From Sulfurovum sp. (GTDB lineage: Bacteria; Campylobacterota; Campylobacteria; Campylobacterales; Sulfurovaceae): 64,000 bases of DNA. The translations under genes and the position numbers were made by a program. The stretch spans positions 1 to 64,000 of the forward strand of contig JALTVI010000115.1 of assembly GCA_027049035.1 (NCBI GenBank). Direction: 5' to 3'. Below, one piece after another: positions 29,529-38,746 of this stretch; position 1 is the stretch's first letter; each line of letters opens with the position of its first letter. The notes below the pieces were generated by a model. That model saw nothing but the letters and a program-made list of their open reading frames with translations, was not told where the DNA came from and made no database searches.

Positions 29529-30728
29529 CTAAAAGAGGACTTTGAACTCTGCACCCTCTTTGGTATTTCGCACACTGATACGGCCATCCATATTGTTTTC
29601 GATGACACGTTTTGCAATATTGAGTCCAAGTCCCGTCCCGTCCTCTTTGGTTGTAACATAAAGTTCAAAAATATCTCCGATTATCTCTTCGGGAATGCCG
29701 CCGGCATTATCGCGTACACAAACGCAGGCCTTCCCCTCTTCTGATCTGACTTCCAGGGTTATCTGCATTGCTTCTGACGGATGTTCCGTAAAGGCATCTT
29801 TTGCATTCTTCATTAGTGTCAGTATGACTTGTGAGAATTCATTGGGGTACCCGAACCCCTCAACCGCTTTGTCCCCTTTCAAAACAATCTGTATGTCGTG
29901 GTGCTCATATTCATAGCGTACCAGTTCAAGAAGAGACTCAAGTGTTTCGTAAATATTGAACTTGACTTTTTCTTTGGCTGGTTTGAAAAAGTTCTGGAAT
30001 ACATAGATGGTCTGGTCCATAAACTTTATCTGTTTGAAGATACCGTCGAGCTTTTCAAGCAGAAAGTCAGAAGAGGAACAAGTGTCTTTTTCAATCTTCA
30101 GTTTCAATACCTGGGCAATAAGTTGAATGGCATTAAGCGGCTGTTTCCATTGGTGAATAATCATACTTATCATTTCACCCATCTGGGAGTGCCTATCCTG
30201 CAACTCCAGCATTTTCTGCTTTTCAAGGTTTTTCCTGATCTCTTCATCCACAAGGCGCTGCATCTCTTCATTGAAAAGCTGCAGTTGGTGATTTTGCTCT
30301 GAAATGGTCTTTAGCAGCAATGCTTTTTCATTGCCCTCCTGAACCATCCTTTGCTGCATTTTTGCCAATTCGGTAATATTCTCAAAGAGAATGATTACAG
30401 TTTCGTAGATATCCCCGTTTGTATCCGGTAGACTGTTTCTCCGTCCCGGGCTGATATGGATATGTACATAGCGGTCTGGTGCCTTGAATACATACGGAAG
30501 GGTAAAACGTTTTTCTTTTCCGAGAAAAACCCGCTCTATCTTCTTCTCCATGCCACACAATTCATAGACAGCATCTTCCACTCTCAACGTTTCACAGTCA
30601 TGACCGTCCAATTCACAAAAGTCAAATACCTTGTCTGAATATTCGACAATCTTCATATCGCTGTCAATAATCAGATATTCGTAGTGATGGTTATCGTATA
30701 TCGCTTTCAGTATTTCCTGTACGTGCAT
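29529..30728 (-). CDS. PAS domain sensor histidine kinase
   Basis: MIIHQWKQPLNAIQLIAQVLKLK H-box; VRDNAGGIPEEI; TGLGLNIAK. Confidence 0.92.
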   Translation of the reverse strand: MHVQEILKAIYDNHHYEYLIIDSDMKIVEYSDKVFDFCELDGHDCETLRVEDAVYELCGMEKKIERVFLGKEKRFTLPYVFKAPDRYVHIHISPGRRNSLPDTNGDIYETVIILFENITELAKMQQRMVQEGNEKALLLKTISEQNHQLQLFNEEMQRLVDEEIRKNLEKQKMLELQDRHSQMGEMISMIIHQWKQPLNAIQLIAQVLKLKIEKDTCSSSDFLLEKLDGIFKQIKFMDQTIYVFQNFFKPAKEKVKFNIYETLESLLELVRYEYEHHDIQIVLKGDKAVEGFGYPNEFSQVILTLMKNAKDAFTEHPSEAMQITLEVRSEEGKACVCVRDNAGGIPEEIIGDIFELYVTTKEDGTGLGLNIAKRVIENNMDGRISVRNTKEGAEFKVLF

Positions 30729-31234
30729 TATACACCAGCCATTTCTGAGGCAATTGCATGAAACATCTCTTCCACCCCCTCACCTGTTTTTGCAGAAGTA
30801 AGGAATATGCTTTGTACCATGCCGCCATACATTGTTTGTGCTTTTTTCATGATATCGATGCGCTCTTCCTCTGAGAGAGAGTCTGATTTGTTGACTGCCA
30901 GAACAAGCGGAATGTTTTTGAGATTCCCCTGTAAGAGCGTAATATACATCTCTATATGTTCCAGTGTTTCAAAACGTGTACCGTCTGCAACGAGAATCGC
31001 CCCGTGTGCTCCGATAAAGTATGTTTTGTTCACAGCTTTGGTGTCGGTACCGCCTTCAATGTCCCAGATCATACCCCGCAGTGTGACATGCTCCAGTTCA
31101 ATGAGCTTTTTGGAAATTTTTACTCCAATGGTGCTCAAATAGCTGTCGCTGAATTGATTGTCCACAAATCGTCTAATGAGACTTGTTTTGCCTGTGGCAA
31201 AATCACCTACGAGCACAATTTTTCGGGATATCAT
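30728..31234 (-). CDS. Ras-like small GTPase
   Basis: GDFATGKTSLIRRF; IWDIEGG; NKSD; TSAK. Confidence 0.9.
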   Translation of the reverse strand: MISRKIVLVGDFATGKTSLIRRFVDNQFSDSYLSTIGVKISKKLIELEHVTLRGMIWDIEGGTDTKAVNKTYFIGAHGAILVADGTRFETLEHIEMYITLLQGNLKNIPLVLAVNKSDSLSEEERIDIMKKAQTMYGGMVQSIFLTSAKTGEGVEEMFHAIASEMAGV

Positions 31235-33159
31235 TCTTTCTCCAGATAGTTTTTAAGTAAGGTATCGATTTTGTTGCGGTCGAGTGTAAATTGAATCTCA
31301 ACCCTTCTTGACGCATTCCTGTCTTCTACACCATTGACAATGACAGGATTATTTTCCCCTTCTCCTCTGGTTTTTATCAGCGAATAGACTGGGGAGTGCG
31401 AAATCATCGGATCGTGCGAGAAGTATTTTAGAATATTTTGTGCCCTCTCTTCAGTCAATTTCTTATTATGCATCGCATCTCCCCGGGTATCACTGTAAGA
31501 GAGAAGAAGTATCTGTTTGATATAGGGCTTGTATTCGGAGAGTACATCGAGGTATTTTTTAAACGAAGTCGCCATAATTGCAAGTTTCCTGCTCTCGGGC
31601 TCAATGCTTCCCTTACGAAAGAGATGAAGTGAAGCGAAATTCAGACTGTGGGACCTGCTGTTATAGTAAATGTTATTTGCAAAAGCTCGGTCAAGTGAAG
31701 TATACAGATTTTTTTCCAGTTCCATAAGCTGTTTGATTGTGCGTTTTTCGTTTTCATACGCTTCAAGAGATTTATTCAGGGATGCCTGTTGCTTTTGCAG
31801 TCTCTCCAGTTTGGAAATCATTTGCTGCTTTAGTACCTGCAAATGCTTTTGATAGGTAGCGCTTAACGCTGTTTTCTGTGCTTCATTTCGTTTTTCCTGC
31901 GCTTCAATCAGTTCCTTGACACCTTCTACGGAGAGAGAAATATCCAGAGCGATCTCTTTTGAATAACTGCTTTTCGCAAGCAGATTTTGAATGGATTTGA
32001 AGTGGGAAGGTTCTTTGAGAACACCATGAAGTATGTAACTGCCATCCTCTTTGTGGATTGTTACAACCTCTCCAGTCTGTCTGGAAATACGCTTTTCCAA
32101 AGCATTCATATCATAATATATTTTGAGCTGATAGCCAACATAAAACAGGAGGGCTGAAAGCAGAAGTATGAAAATCCATTTGGCAGGATTGTATGGTTTT
32201 GTATCGGAAATGCTTTCCTCTCTGTTGCTGTGTGAACCAATGTATGCATACATTTTGTCTGAGAGTTCACTCACCTCTTCCGCTCTATCATCGCCATTGA
32301 AGCTTTGAAAAAAATCGGCATACTGTTTGACGACAGAGGCAAAAAACGCATTGATGTTAGAGCGCATTTCGTAATCCGGATCACTGTCAAGAAAAGCAAT
32401 AAGGTAGACCGAACCGGCACTCTCGATATAGAGTGTATCTTTCCCGTAACTGAGTATCTGTACCTCTTCTTTCTCTGCCTTATGGCTGGCTATCCAGTCA
32501 TTAATGAAATCCTTAATGGCACTTGCCATCGATGCTACCATGTGCGGATCGCCGATATTGCTCTCTTCAGTATGCGCTTCACTGATAAGCAGTCCGCTCT
32601 CCTTATGAATAATGAACATTGCAAGAAGGCTTGCGTCAGCACTCTCCTCAAGCAGCAGCTCGGTTTCACTCACACCGCTGAGTTTTGCTTTCAGTTTGCG
32701 TTTGTAGCGCTCTACCGAAAGTCCCTGTTCAACCTTTTGGTTGATCGTCTCCATCATCTCTTTGATAGCCTGTGATACATACTTTGAGATCATACCGCCC
32801 ATAATAGGGTAGAGTGCGTCGATCATTTTATCTTTATTGTCGGCGATTTCCTGTGCGATGACAGGAGAAATGACACTTTGGAGTGCATGACCGAGTGCCT
32901 TCGGGTTCGCTGAAGCACTTTTTGAGATGATCTGCGCAAGATACTCTGAAAGTATCTCTATGGTTCGTTCATCTTTTTCCTGCAGACGCTTCAGCAGCAG
33001 ATCGTCAAAAAGCGGAAGGAGTTTCGCTTTGATCGCTTCAGGATCAAGTGTCTCAAACTCAAGGTGTTCAACCTTCGATGCCAGTTTTTTCAGCAGTGCA
33101 AGCTCATCGGGCAGAAGCAGTGCCTTCAGCCGTTCAAGCTCTGTGTCATTTTGATTCAG
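31231..33159 (-). CDS. OmpA-family C-terminal domain protein with N-terminal extension from a possible CTG start
   Basis: ORF track starts at 32826, but the frame stays open 111 codons upstream to CTG at 33159..33157 (LNQNDTELERLKALLLPDELALL...). C-terminus LLSYSDTRGDAMHNKKLTEERAQNI...NRRVEI-type OmpA motif. Confidence 0.75.
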   Translation of the reverse strand: MNQNDTELERLKALLLPDELALLKKLASKVEHLEFETLDPEAIKAKLLPLFDDLLLKRLQEKDERTIEILSEYLAQIISKSASANPKALGHALQSVISPVIAQEIADNKDKMIDALYPIMGGMISKYVSQAIKEMMETINQKVEQGLSVERYKRKLKAKLSGVSETELLLEESADASLLAMFIIHKESGLLISEAHTEESNIGDPHMVASMASAIKDFINDWIASHKAEKEEVQILSYGKDTLYIESAGSVYLIAFLDSDPDYEMRSNINAFFASVVKQYADFFQSFNGDDRAEEVSELSDKMYAYIGSHSNREESISDTKPYNPAKWIFILLLSALLFYVGYQLKIYYDMNALEKRISRQTGEVVTIHKEDGSYILHGVLKEPSHFKSIQNLLAKSSYSKEIALDISLSVEGVKELIEAQEKRNEAQKTALSATYQKHLQVLKQQMISKLERLQKQQASLNKSLEAYENEKRTIKQLMELEKNLYTSLDRAFANNIYYNSRSHSLNFASLHLFRKGSIEPESRKLAIMATSFKKYLDVLSEYKPYIKQILLLSYSDTRGDAMHNKKLTEERAQNILKYFSHDPMISHSPVYSLIKTRGEGENNPVIVNGVEDRNASRRVEIQFTLDRNKIDTLLKNYLEKE

Positions 33160-33697
33160 GTTTTGACTCCTCTGTCAAAAGAGAACCGACATCTGTTCCC
33201 TGTATCTTCATCGCAACATCAAGCAGCATGCCTGCCATTGCATCACGGGAGAGCTTTTCGTTGCCAAGAGCGTCGAGCCCCTCCTGAAGGGTCGATTCGA
33301 TATGCGTTCTCATCTCGGAGAGATTCTCTCGCATCTTCTCGTTCTCATCTTCGATACTCTCTTTCATGATCTTGAGTTTGGTTAAAAATTCGTTTTTCTG
33401 ATTTTGCAGCTGTGTCTGGAGTGTCTCATCTGTCGTATCAATGAGCTCTTTAAGTTTAGTTCGCTCTTTCTGGGTTGCTGTAGCAAGGTTATCAATTTTT
33501 TGTTCAAGCGCTTCAAGTGAGCGTTCGGTCTCTTTTTGGAGTTTGTTGTGGGACTCTTTGAAAGCCTGCATGATCTTCTTTTCAACATCATTCAGTGTTT
33601 TTCCCAGTGTTGCAAATTTCTCTTCGAACTCTTTCATCTGCGGACCAAAAATCAAATCTCTGATCTGGTCGACATTATTCATATTCTTTTCTGCCAT
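33146..33697 (-). CDS. coiled-coil protein
   Basis: 183 aa, long coiled coil; first gene of the GTPase operon. Confidence 0.65.
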   Translation of the reverse strand: MAEKNMNNVDQIRDLIFGPQMKEFEEKFATLGKTLNDVEKKIMQAFKESHNKLQKETERSLEALEQKIDNLATATQKERTKLKELIDTTDETLQTQLQNQKNEFLTKLKIMKESIEDENEKMRENLSEMRTHIESTLQEGLDALGNEKLSRDAMAGMLLDVAMKIQGTDVGSLLTEESKPESK

Positions 33698-33890
33698 TGT
33701 CCCTATCCTTTACATATACAAAATATTCCAAATATTATATATCGATTAGGTATTCTGTTTACTTAATATACCGATAAATAGAGTGATTTTTTATAAGAAT
33801 TAACTATTTTGAAAATAAGAAGTTAAAAAGGAAAAGTTTTGATTGCGTTTTTCCGGGCATTGCCCGGAAAAGAAGCGAAACACTATCTCT

Positions 33891-35843
33891 TTAGCATTTA
33901 CACTGAACGATCTCTTCGATCTTGGTGACGATGCTCGGATCTTCGAGGGTTGAAGTATCCTGAGTGATCTTTTCACCCTTGACGAGGCTTCTGAGGATTC
34001 TGCGCATGATCTTGCCAGAACGTGTCTTCGGCAGGTCCGGAACGAAAGCCATATCGTCACACAGGGCGATGGCACCGATCTCGCTCTTGATAATGGCGTT
34101 GATCTCTTTCATCGTCTCAAGCTCGTCTGCGACACCTTCGTCATCTTTGAGTACGACATAAGCGAAGATCCCCTCCCCTTTGATGTCGTGCGGCTTTCCG
34201 ACAACGGCGACTGCTGCAACATTGTCGTGCTTCTTGATAGCCGCTTCGACTTCTGCCGTACCCATTCTGTGGCCGGAGACGTTGATGACGTCATCAGTTC
34301 TTCCAGTGATGGTGATGTAGCCGTCCTCATCTTTCATCGCACCGTCACCGGTGAAGTAGACAGGCTTGCCGTCTTTCTTGCAATCACCGAAGTAGGACTT
34401 GACAAAACGGTCAGGGTCGCCCCAGATAGTTCGGATCATGCTCGGCCAAGGCTTGGTAATGCACATGAAGCCCTTTTCTCCAACCGGTGTCGGTGTTCCG
34501 TCCTCCTCGATGATCTCTGCAAAGATTCCCGGCAGCGGGAATGTCGCGCAGCCCGGTTTGATGGGGGTGGCTCCAGGCAGCGGGCTGATCATGTGTCCGC
34601 CCGTTTCGGTCTGCCAGTAGGTGTCGACGATGGAGCAGCGTCCGCCGCCGACCTCTTCGTAGTACCACTTCCACGCCGCAGGGTCGATAGGCTCACCGAC
34701 GGTGCCAAGGACTCTCAGTGAAGAGAGGTCGTATTTGGACGGCTCATCCGCCCCCGTTTTGTGCAGCAGTCGAATGGCTGTAGGCGCTGTGTAGAACTGG
34801 TTGATCTGATACTCTTCGACCATTCTCCAGCAGCGACCTGCATCGGGGAAAGTAGGAACACCCTCGAACATCACCGTAGTAGCACCCGCTGCAAGCGGTC
34901 CGTAGACGATGTAGGTATGTCCGGTAATCCAGCCCACATCGGCCGTACACCAGTAGGTATCGTTCTCTTTGATATCAAAGACCCACTCCATCGTCATCTG
35001 TGCCCAAAGGATGTACCCTGCGGAGCTGTGCTGAACGCCCTTTGGTTTTCCGGTACTTCCTGAAGTGTAGAGGAGGAAAAGCGGGTCTTCAGCGTTCATC
35101 ACTTCTGGCTCACAGGTAACCGGCTGGCTCTTGATGAGTTCGTTGTAGGCGTAGTCGCGGCCCGCAACCCAAGTGATCTCTTCGCCGTTTCGCTCTACGA
35201 CACAGACAGCTTCGACACACTCACATCCCTCTTCGAGTGCCTTGTCGACAACGGGCTTGAGCATGTAGGGCTTTCCTTTTCTAAAGGCGCCGTCAGCGGT
35301 GACAACCAGCTTCGCCTCCGCATCGATAATACGGTCACGCAGCGCTTCTGCAGAAAATCCGCCAAAGACGACCGAGTGGATGGCACCGATCTTTGCACAG
35401 GCAAGCATGCTGATAGCCGCTTCGGGGATCATCGGCATATAGAGTACGACACGGTCACCCTTTTTGATGCCGAATTCGTTCTTGAACATGTTGGCGGTAC
35501 GGTTGACCTCGTAGTAGAGTTCGCGGTATGTCAGCGTCTGCTGGTCGCCGTTGTCACCTTCGAAGAGGATGGCGGCTTTGTTCTTGCGCGTGGCCAGGTG
35601 TCTGTCGACACACTGGTACGCGACATTGAGTTCCCCGTCTTCAAACCACTTGTAGAACGGTGCATTCTCTTCGTTGAGTACCTTGGTAAAGGGCTTGAAC
35701 CAGTCGATCTTCTCTTTGGCATACTTCGCCCAGAATCCTTCGTAGTCCTCTTCGGCCTGCTTTACCAGGTCCCAGTACTCATCCATACTCTTGATGGCAG
35801 CGTCTTTGAACAGTTCTTTGTTTGGATAGTAGAGTTCACTCAT
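33891..35843 (-). CDS. acs: acetyl-CoA synthetase
   Basis: [73 protein letters not shown]. Confidence 0.97.
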   Translation of the reverse strand: MSELYYPNKELFKDAAIKSMDEYWDLVKQAEEDYEGFWAKYAKEKIDWFKPFTKVLNEENAPFYKWFEDGELNVAYQCVDRHLATRKNKAAILFEGDNGDQQTLTYRELYYEVNRTANMFKNEFGIKKGDRVVLYMPMIPEAAISMLACAKIGAIHSVVFGGFSAEALRDRIIDAEAKLVVTADGAFRKGKPYMLKPVVDKALEEGCECVEAVCVVERNGEEITWVAGRDYAYNELIKSQPVTCEPEVMNAEDPLFLLYTSGSTGKPKGVQHSSAGYILWAQMTMEWVFDIKENDTYWCTADVGWITGHTYIVYGPLAAGATTVMFEGVPTFPDAGRCWRMVEEYQINQFYTAPTAIRLLHKTGADEPSKYDLSSLRVLGTVGEPIDPAAWKWYYEEVGGGRCSIVDTYWQTETGGHMISPLPGATPIKPGCATFPLPGIFAEIIEEDGTPTPVGEKGFMCITKPWPSMIRTIWGDPDRFVKSYFGDCKKDGKPVYFTGDGAMKDEDGYITITGRTDDVINVSGHRMGTAEVEAAIKKHDNVAAVAVVGKPHDIKGEGIFAYVVLKDDEGVADELETMKEINAIIKSEIGAIALCDDMAFVPDLPKTRSGKIMRRILRSLVKGEKITQDTSTLEDPSIVTKIEEIVQCKC

Positions 35844-35971
35844 AAGTGTTCCTTTTTATGGTTATGTTGCAACAATTCTAACATAAAAAAGTAACGGTTG
35901 TGCAAGAAAGAAAAAGAAAAAAAGTTAAATAGGAGTAAATTTATCCTAATTGTAACACCCGGCAGAAAAGA

Positions 35972-37006
35972 TCAGACGATCTCGATCTTCTCTGCAACTT
36001 CGAGGCCGAAGCCGCCAAGGCCAACGAACTCGGTCTCTTTGCTTGTTGTAAGGAGGTTGATCTTTTTGACACCGAGGTCTTTGAGTATCTGTGCACCCAC
36101 TCCAAACTCCTTGGCCTGCTCCTGTGAGATGACCTTGGTATCGAGGAAAACCAGCAGGCCGCCGTTTGTTTTAAGGTATTCTATGGCGTTGTTGAGCGCA
36201 TTGAAGCGTTTGTCGTCAAGAATAAGCTCGATGTCGCTGCCGATATTGTGGAACTTCACATTGGCCGTCTCGTGCAGGCCGTAGAACTGTATGACTGTGT
36301 GACAACGGTCGAGATGGTCTTTGTATGTGTGTTTTTCAACCTTGATGCCCCGAAGTGAAGATTCAACACTTTCGACACGCTTGACAAGCTGTTCATTGGC
36401 AAGGCGGTACTCCACAATGTCGGAGATGTAGACGATGTGCAGGCCGTGTTTTTCGGCAAAGAGTTTCAGGTCGTCCATACGCGCCATCTCTCCGTCATCC
36501 TTGATGATTTCACAGATGACCCCCACCGGTGCGAGACCGGCAAGTTTGCACAGGTCTACCGATCCTTCGGTGTGGCCTGTACGCACCAGTGTGCCCCCGT
36601 CTTTGGCAATGAGCGGAAAGATATGCCCCGGACGCACGAAGTCTTCGGCTACACTCAGCGGACTTGCCAGCTTCCTGATGCAGTCGTCACGCTCTGCGGC
36701 ACTGATGCCCGTACTCGCCGTTGCCGAATCGATTGAGACGGTAAAGGCGGTTTCATGGTTGGAGTCGTTGCGGCTGACCATCGGCATCAGATCAAGTTGA
36801 GAGGCAAGCTCCTTTGTAATGGGCGTACAGATGAGCCCCCTCGCCTCTTTGGCCATGAAGTTGACCATATCAGGGGTCGAGAAGGTAGCGGCATAGACCA
36901 GGTCCCCCTCGTTCTCCCTGTCCTCATCATCCATCATGATGACCATCTTGCCTCTCTTGATCTCGTCAATGGCTTTCTCTACACGTTTTATTGCTTCACT
37001 TGACAT
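35972..37006 (-). CDS. ribBA: 3,4-dihydroxy-2-butanone-4-phosphate synthase with GTP cyclohydrolase II-like domain
   Basis: MMDDEDRENEGDLVYAA; RPGHIFPLIAKDGGTLVRTGHTEGSVDLCKLAGL. Confidence 0.93.
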   Translation of the reverse strand: MSSEAIKRVEKAIDEIKRGKMVIMMDDEDRENEGDLVYAATFSTPDMVNFMAKEARGLICTPITKELASQLDLMPMVSRNDSNHETAFTVSIDSATASTGISAAERDDCIRKLASPLSVAEDFVRPGHIFPLIAKDGGTLVRTGHTEGSVDLCKLAGLAPVGVICEIIKDDGEMARMDDLKLFAEKHGLHIVYISDIVEYRLANEQLVKRVESVESSLRGIKVEKHTYKDHLDRCHTVIQFYGLHETANVKFHNIGSDIELILDDKRFNALNNAIEYLKTNGGLLVFLDTKVISQEQAKEFGVGAQILKDLGVKKINLLTTSKETEFVGLGGFGLEVAEKIEIV

Positions 37007-37107
37007 AAAAATCCTCTGAAATTGTCTATATAATATTATTTGTATTATAGCGTAAAGGATGTTGGGTTCTTGTTTGAGGTATTATTATATCGCCTATTTT
37101 GTTCTTT

Positions 37108-37262
37108 CTACAGTATCTGAACTTTATTTCTTCCAGTGTTTTTAGCTGAATATAATGCTTTGTCAGCACGTTCAACTATTGAACTACTGGTGTCTTTGTC
37201 AACATATGTAGTCAACCCTGAAAAACCCATCCCAAGGCAAGACTGCACTATTCTAATACTCC
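37108..37262 (-). pseudogene. truncated GGDEF domain remnant (C-terminal end only)
   Basis: Reverse complement reads LGMGFSGLTTYVDKDTSSSIVERADKALYSAKNTGRNKVQIL*, abutting the transposase gene; left limit is the stop, right limit approximate. Confidence 0.75.
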
Positions 37263-38740
37263 AATTCTACCACAACCTGTAAAGCAACAGATAAAGTTCG
37301 GCATATTTTTGCCTCTGTTGCGACTCGATACGCATAAGAAATGTTGCCATCAGGGTAATTTTGTAGATAAAAAGAATCACCAAGAAGCGATTCATCCACT
37401 TCTTGAGATTGAATGCTGCTGCAGCAAGCAAGAGATTGATCTCATCACCGATAAACCCTTTGAGATAATTCCTTGAAAGCCTGTGATCACTTTTGAGGTG
37501 TCCTATCACCGGTTCGATGGCAGCCCGTCTTCTGAACTTTTTTCGCTTCTGTTCCTTTTGGTATTTTGTATCTCTTTTTAGTGGTGTACCGGGAATGCAG
37601 ATAGCGGTACCGTCAACCTCTTTTTTACCACGGTATCCTCTATCACAGATAGCTTCTTTGATAGGTTTGTTTCTATGTTTGTTGGCGTGTGTCAGTGCTG
37701 CTTTGAGTGTTTTGGAGTCATGTTCATTTGTTTGGTGTGCAGCTACACCGACAATGACATTGCTTTTTTCGGTCATGACGATGGATGCTTTGGTACCATA
37801 CTCATACTTCTTATGGTCTTTGCCTTTGGCAATGGCGTAGATATGTTGTTCGTGGAGTGAATAGATCTTGTTGGAATCTTTTCGTTTCTGGTCGGAGACT
37901 TTTAGGAACAGTTCGAATGTTTCCTGGTACTTTTCAAGCTGGGCTTCATCCATATTTCTGCTAAGGTCTCTAATGATGATACCGGTAATAGTCTTGAGTC
38001 TCTTCATTGCAGATCTGGCTTTCTTAATCTTTTTGGGATGACGAAAGAATCGTAATGAGATACGGTGTCCTTTGATCTCTTTGACATAGGTGCGACGCAG
38101 CTGTATCTTCTCTTCTTTGGCAATGTGATGCAGATGGTGTATCATCTTGATGGCAAGTTTACCGTCTGTGGGATAGGTGACATTTTTCTCCTGTACGGTA
38201 GTATCGATGATGACCTGTTTTTCTTGGGCATCTTTACCGTGCAGACCGACACTCATGGCAAAGATCTCTTCTACGCCTTCTTTGCCTATACGTTTTCGAA
38301 ACTTGACTAACTCTGTTGCATCACAAGGAAGGGCTGGAACATACTCTTGCATACCGCAGAAGTATTGGTAGTAGGGATTGCGTTTCCACTGCAATACAAT
38401 ACTCTCATCACTGAGGTTTTCGAGTTGTTTGAGTATCAGCAGTCCGACCATCAAGCGTATCGGCTTTGCAGGTCTGCCTTCATCGCTGTAGTATTTGGCG
38501 AAGGTCTTATCGAAAGTATCCCAGTTTATAGTATCTGCGAGGGCAATGAGAGGATCGTTGCTGTCAAGCATATCACGCAGCTGTGAATGAAAAAGGTTTG
38601 GCTGGTTGGAGGTAGAGGATCTTGGAAGCAATTTTAACACCTATTTCGACCATGAATCGGTCTCAATCTTTATGTTTATTGGTTGAAATTATACTGTTTT
38701 ATCGCTTCCAATGTGCCTATTTTAGGGAGGTTCTTTGGTT
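37250..38740 (-). mobile_element. IS5-like insertion sequence (boundaries not resolved)
   Basis: Contains an intact transposase between the GGDEF remnant and the CRISPR array; no convincing terminal inverted repeats found by eye. Confidence 0.55.
37267..38640 (-). CDS. IS5-like family DDE transposase
   Basis: 457 aa; VIIDTTVQEKNVTYPTD, EAICDRGYRGKK, IEPVIGHLKSDHRLSRNYLKG. Confidence 0.9.
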   Translation of the reverse strand: MLKLLPRSSTSNQPNLFHSQLRDMLDSNDPLIALADTINWDTFDKTFAKYYSDEGRPAKPIRLMVGLLILKQLENLSDESIVLQWKRNPYYQYFCGMQEYVPALPCDATELVKFRKRIGKEGVEEIFAMSVGLHGKDAQEKQVIIDTTVQEKNVTYPTDGKLAIKMIHHLHHIAKEEKIQLRRTYVKEIKGHRISLRFFRHPKKIKKARSAMKRLKTITGIIIRDLSRNMDEAQLEKYQETFELFLKVSDQKRKDSNKIYSLHEQHIYAIAKGKDHKKYEYGTKASIVMTEKSNVIVGVAAHQTNEHDSKTLKAALTHANKHRNKPIKEAICDRGYRGKKEVDGTAICIPGTPLKRDTKYQKEQKRKKFRRRAAIEPVIGHLKSDHRLSRNYLKGFIGDEINLLLAAAAFNLKKWMNRFLVILFIYKITLMATFLMRIESQQRQKYAELYLLLYRLW

Positions 38741-38746
38741 TTTCAA

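Noticed and set aside
33849-33871. TTTTCCGGGCATTGCCCGGAAAA hairpin as a rho-independent terminator of acs
   Set aside because: It is a strong hairpin, but neither strand has a clean U-tract after the stem; not called as a terminator.
37077-38740. Shared GCCTATTTT...GTTCTTT near both sides of the IS as target duplication or terminal repeats
   Set aside because: Direct rather than inverted, imperfect spacing, and the left copy lies outside the GGDEF remnant; probably chance.
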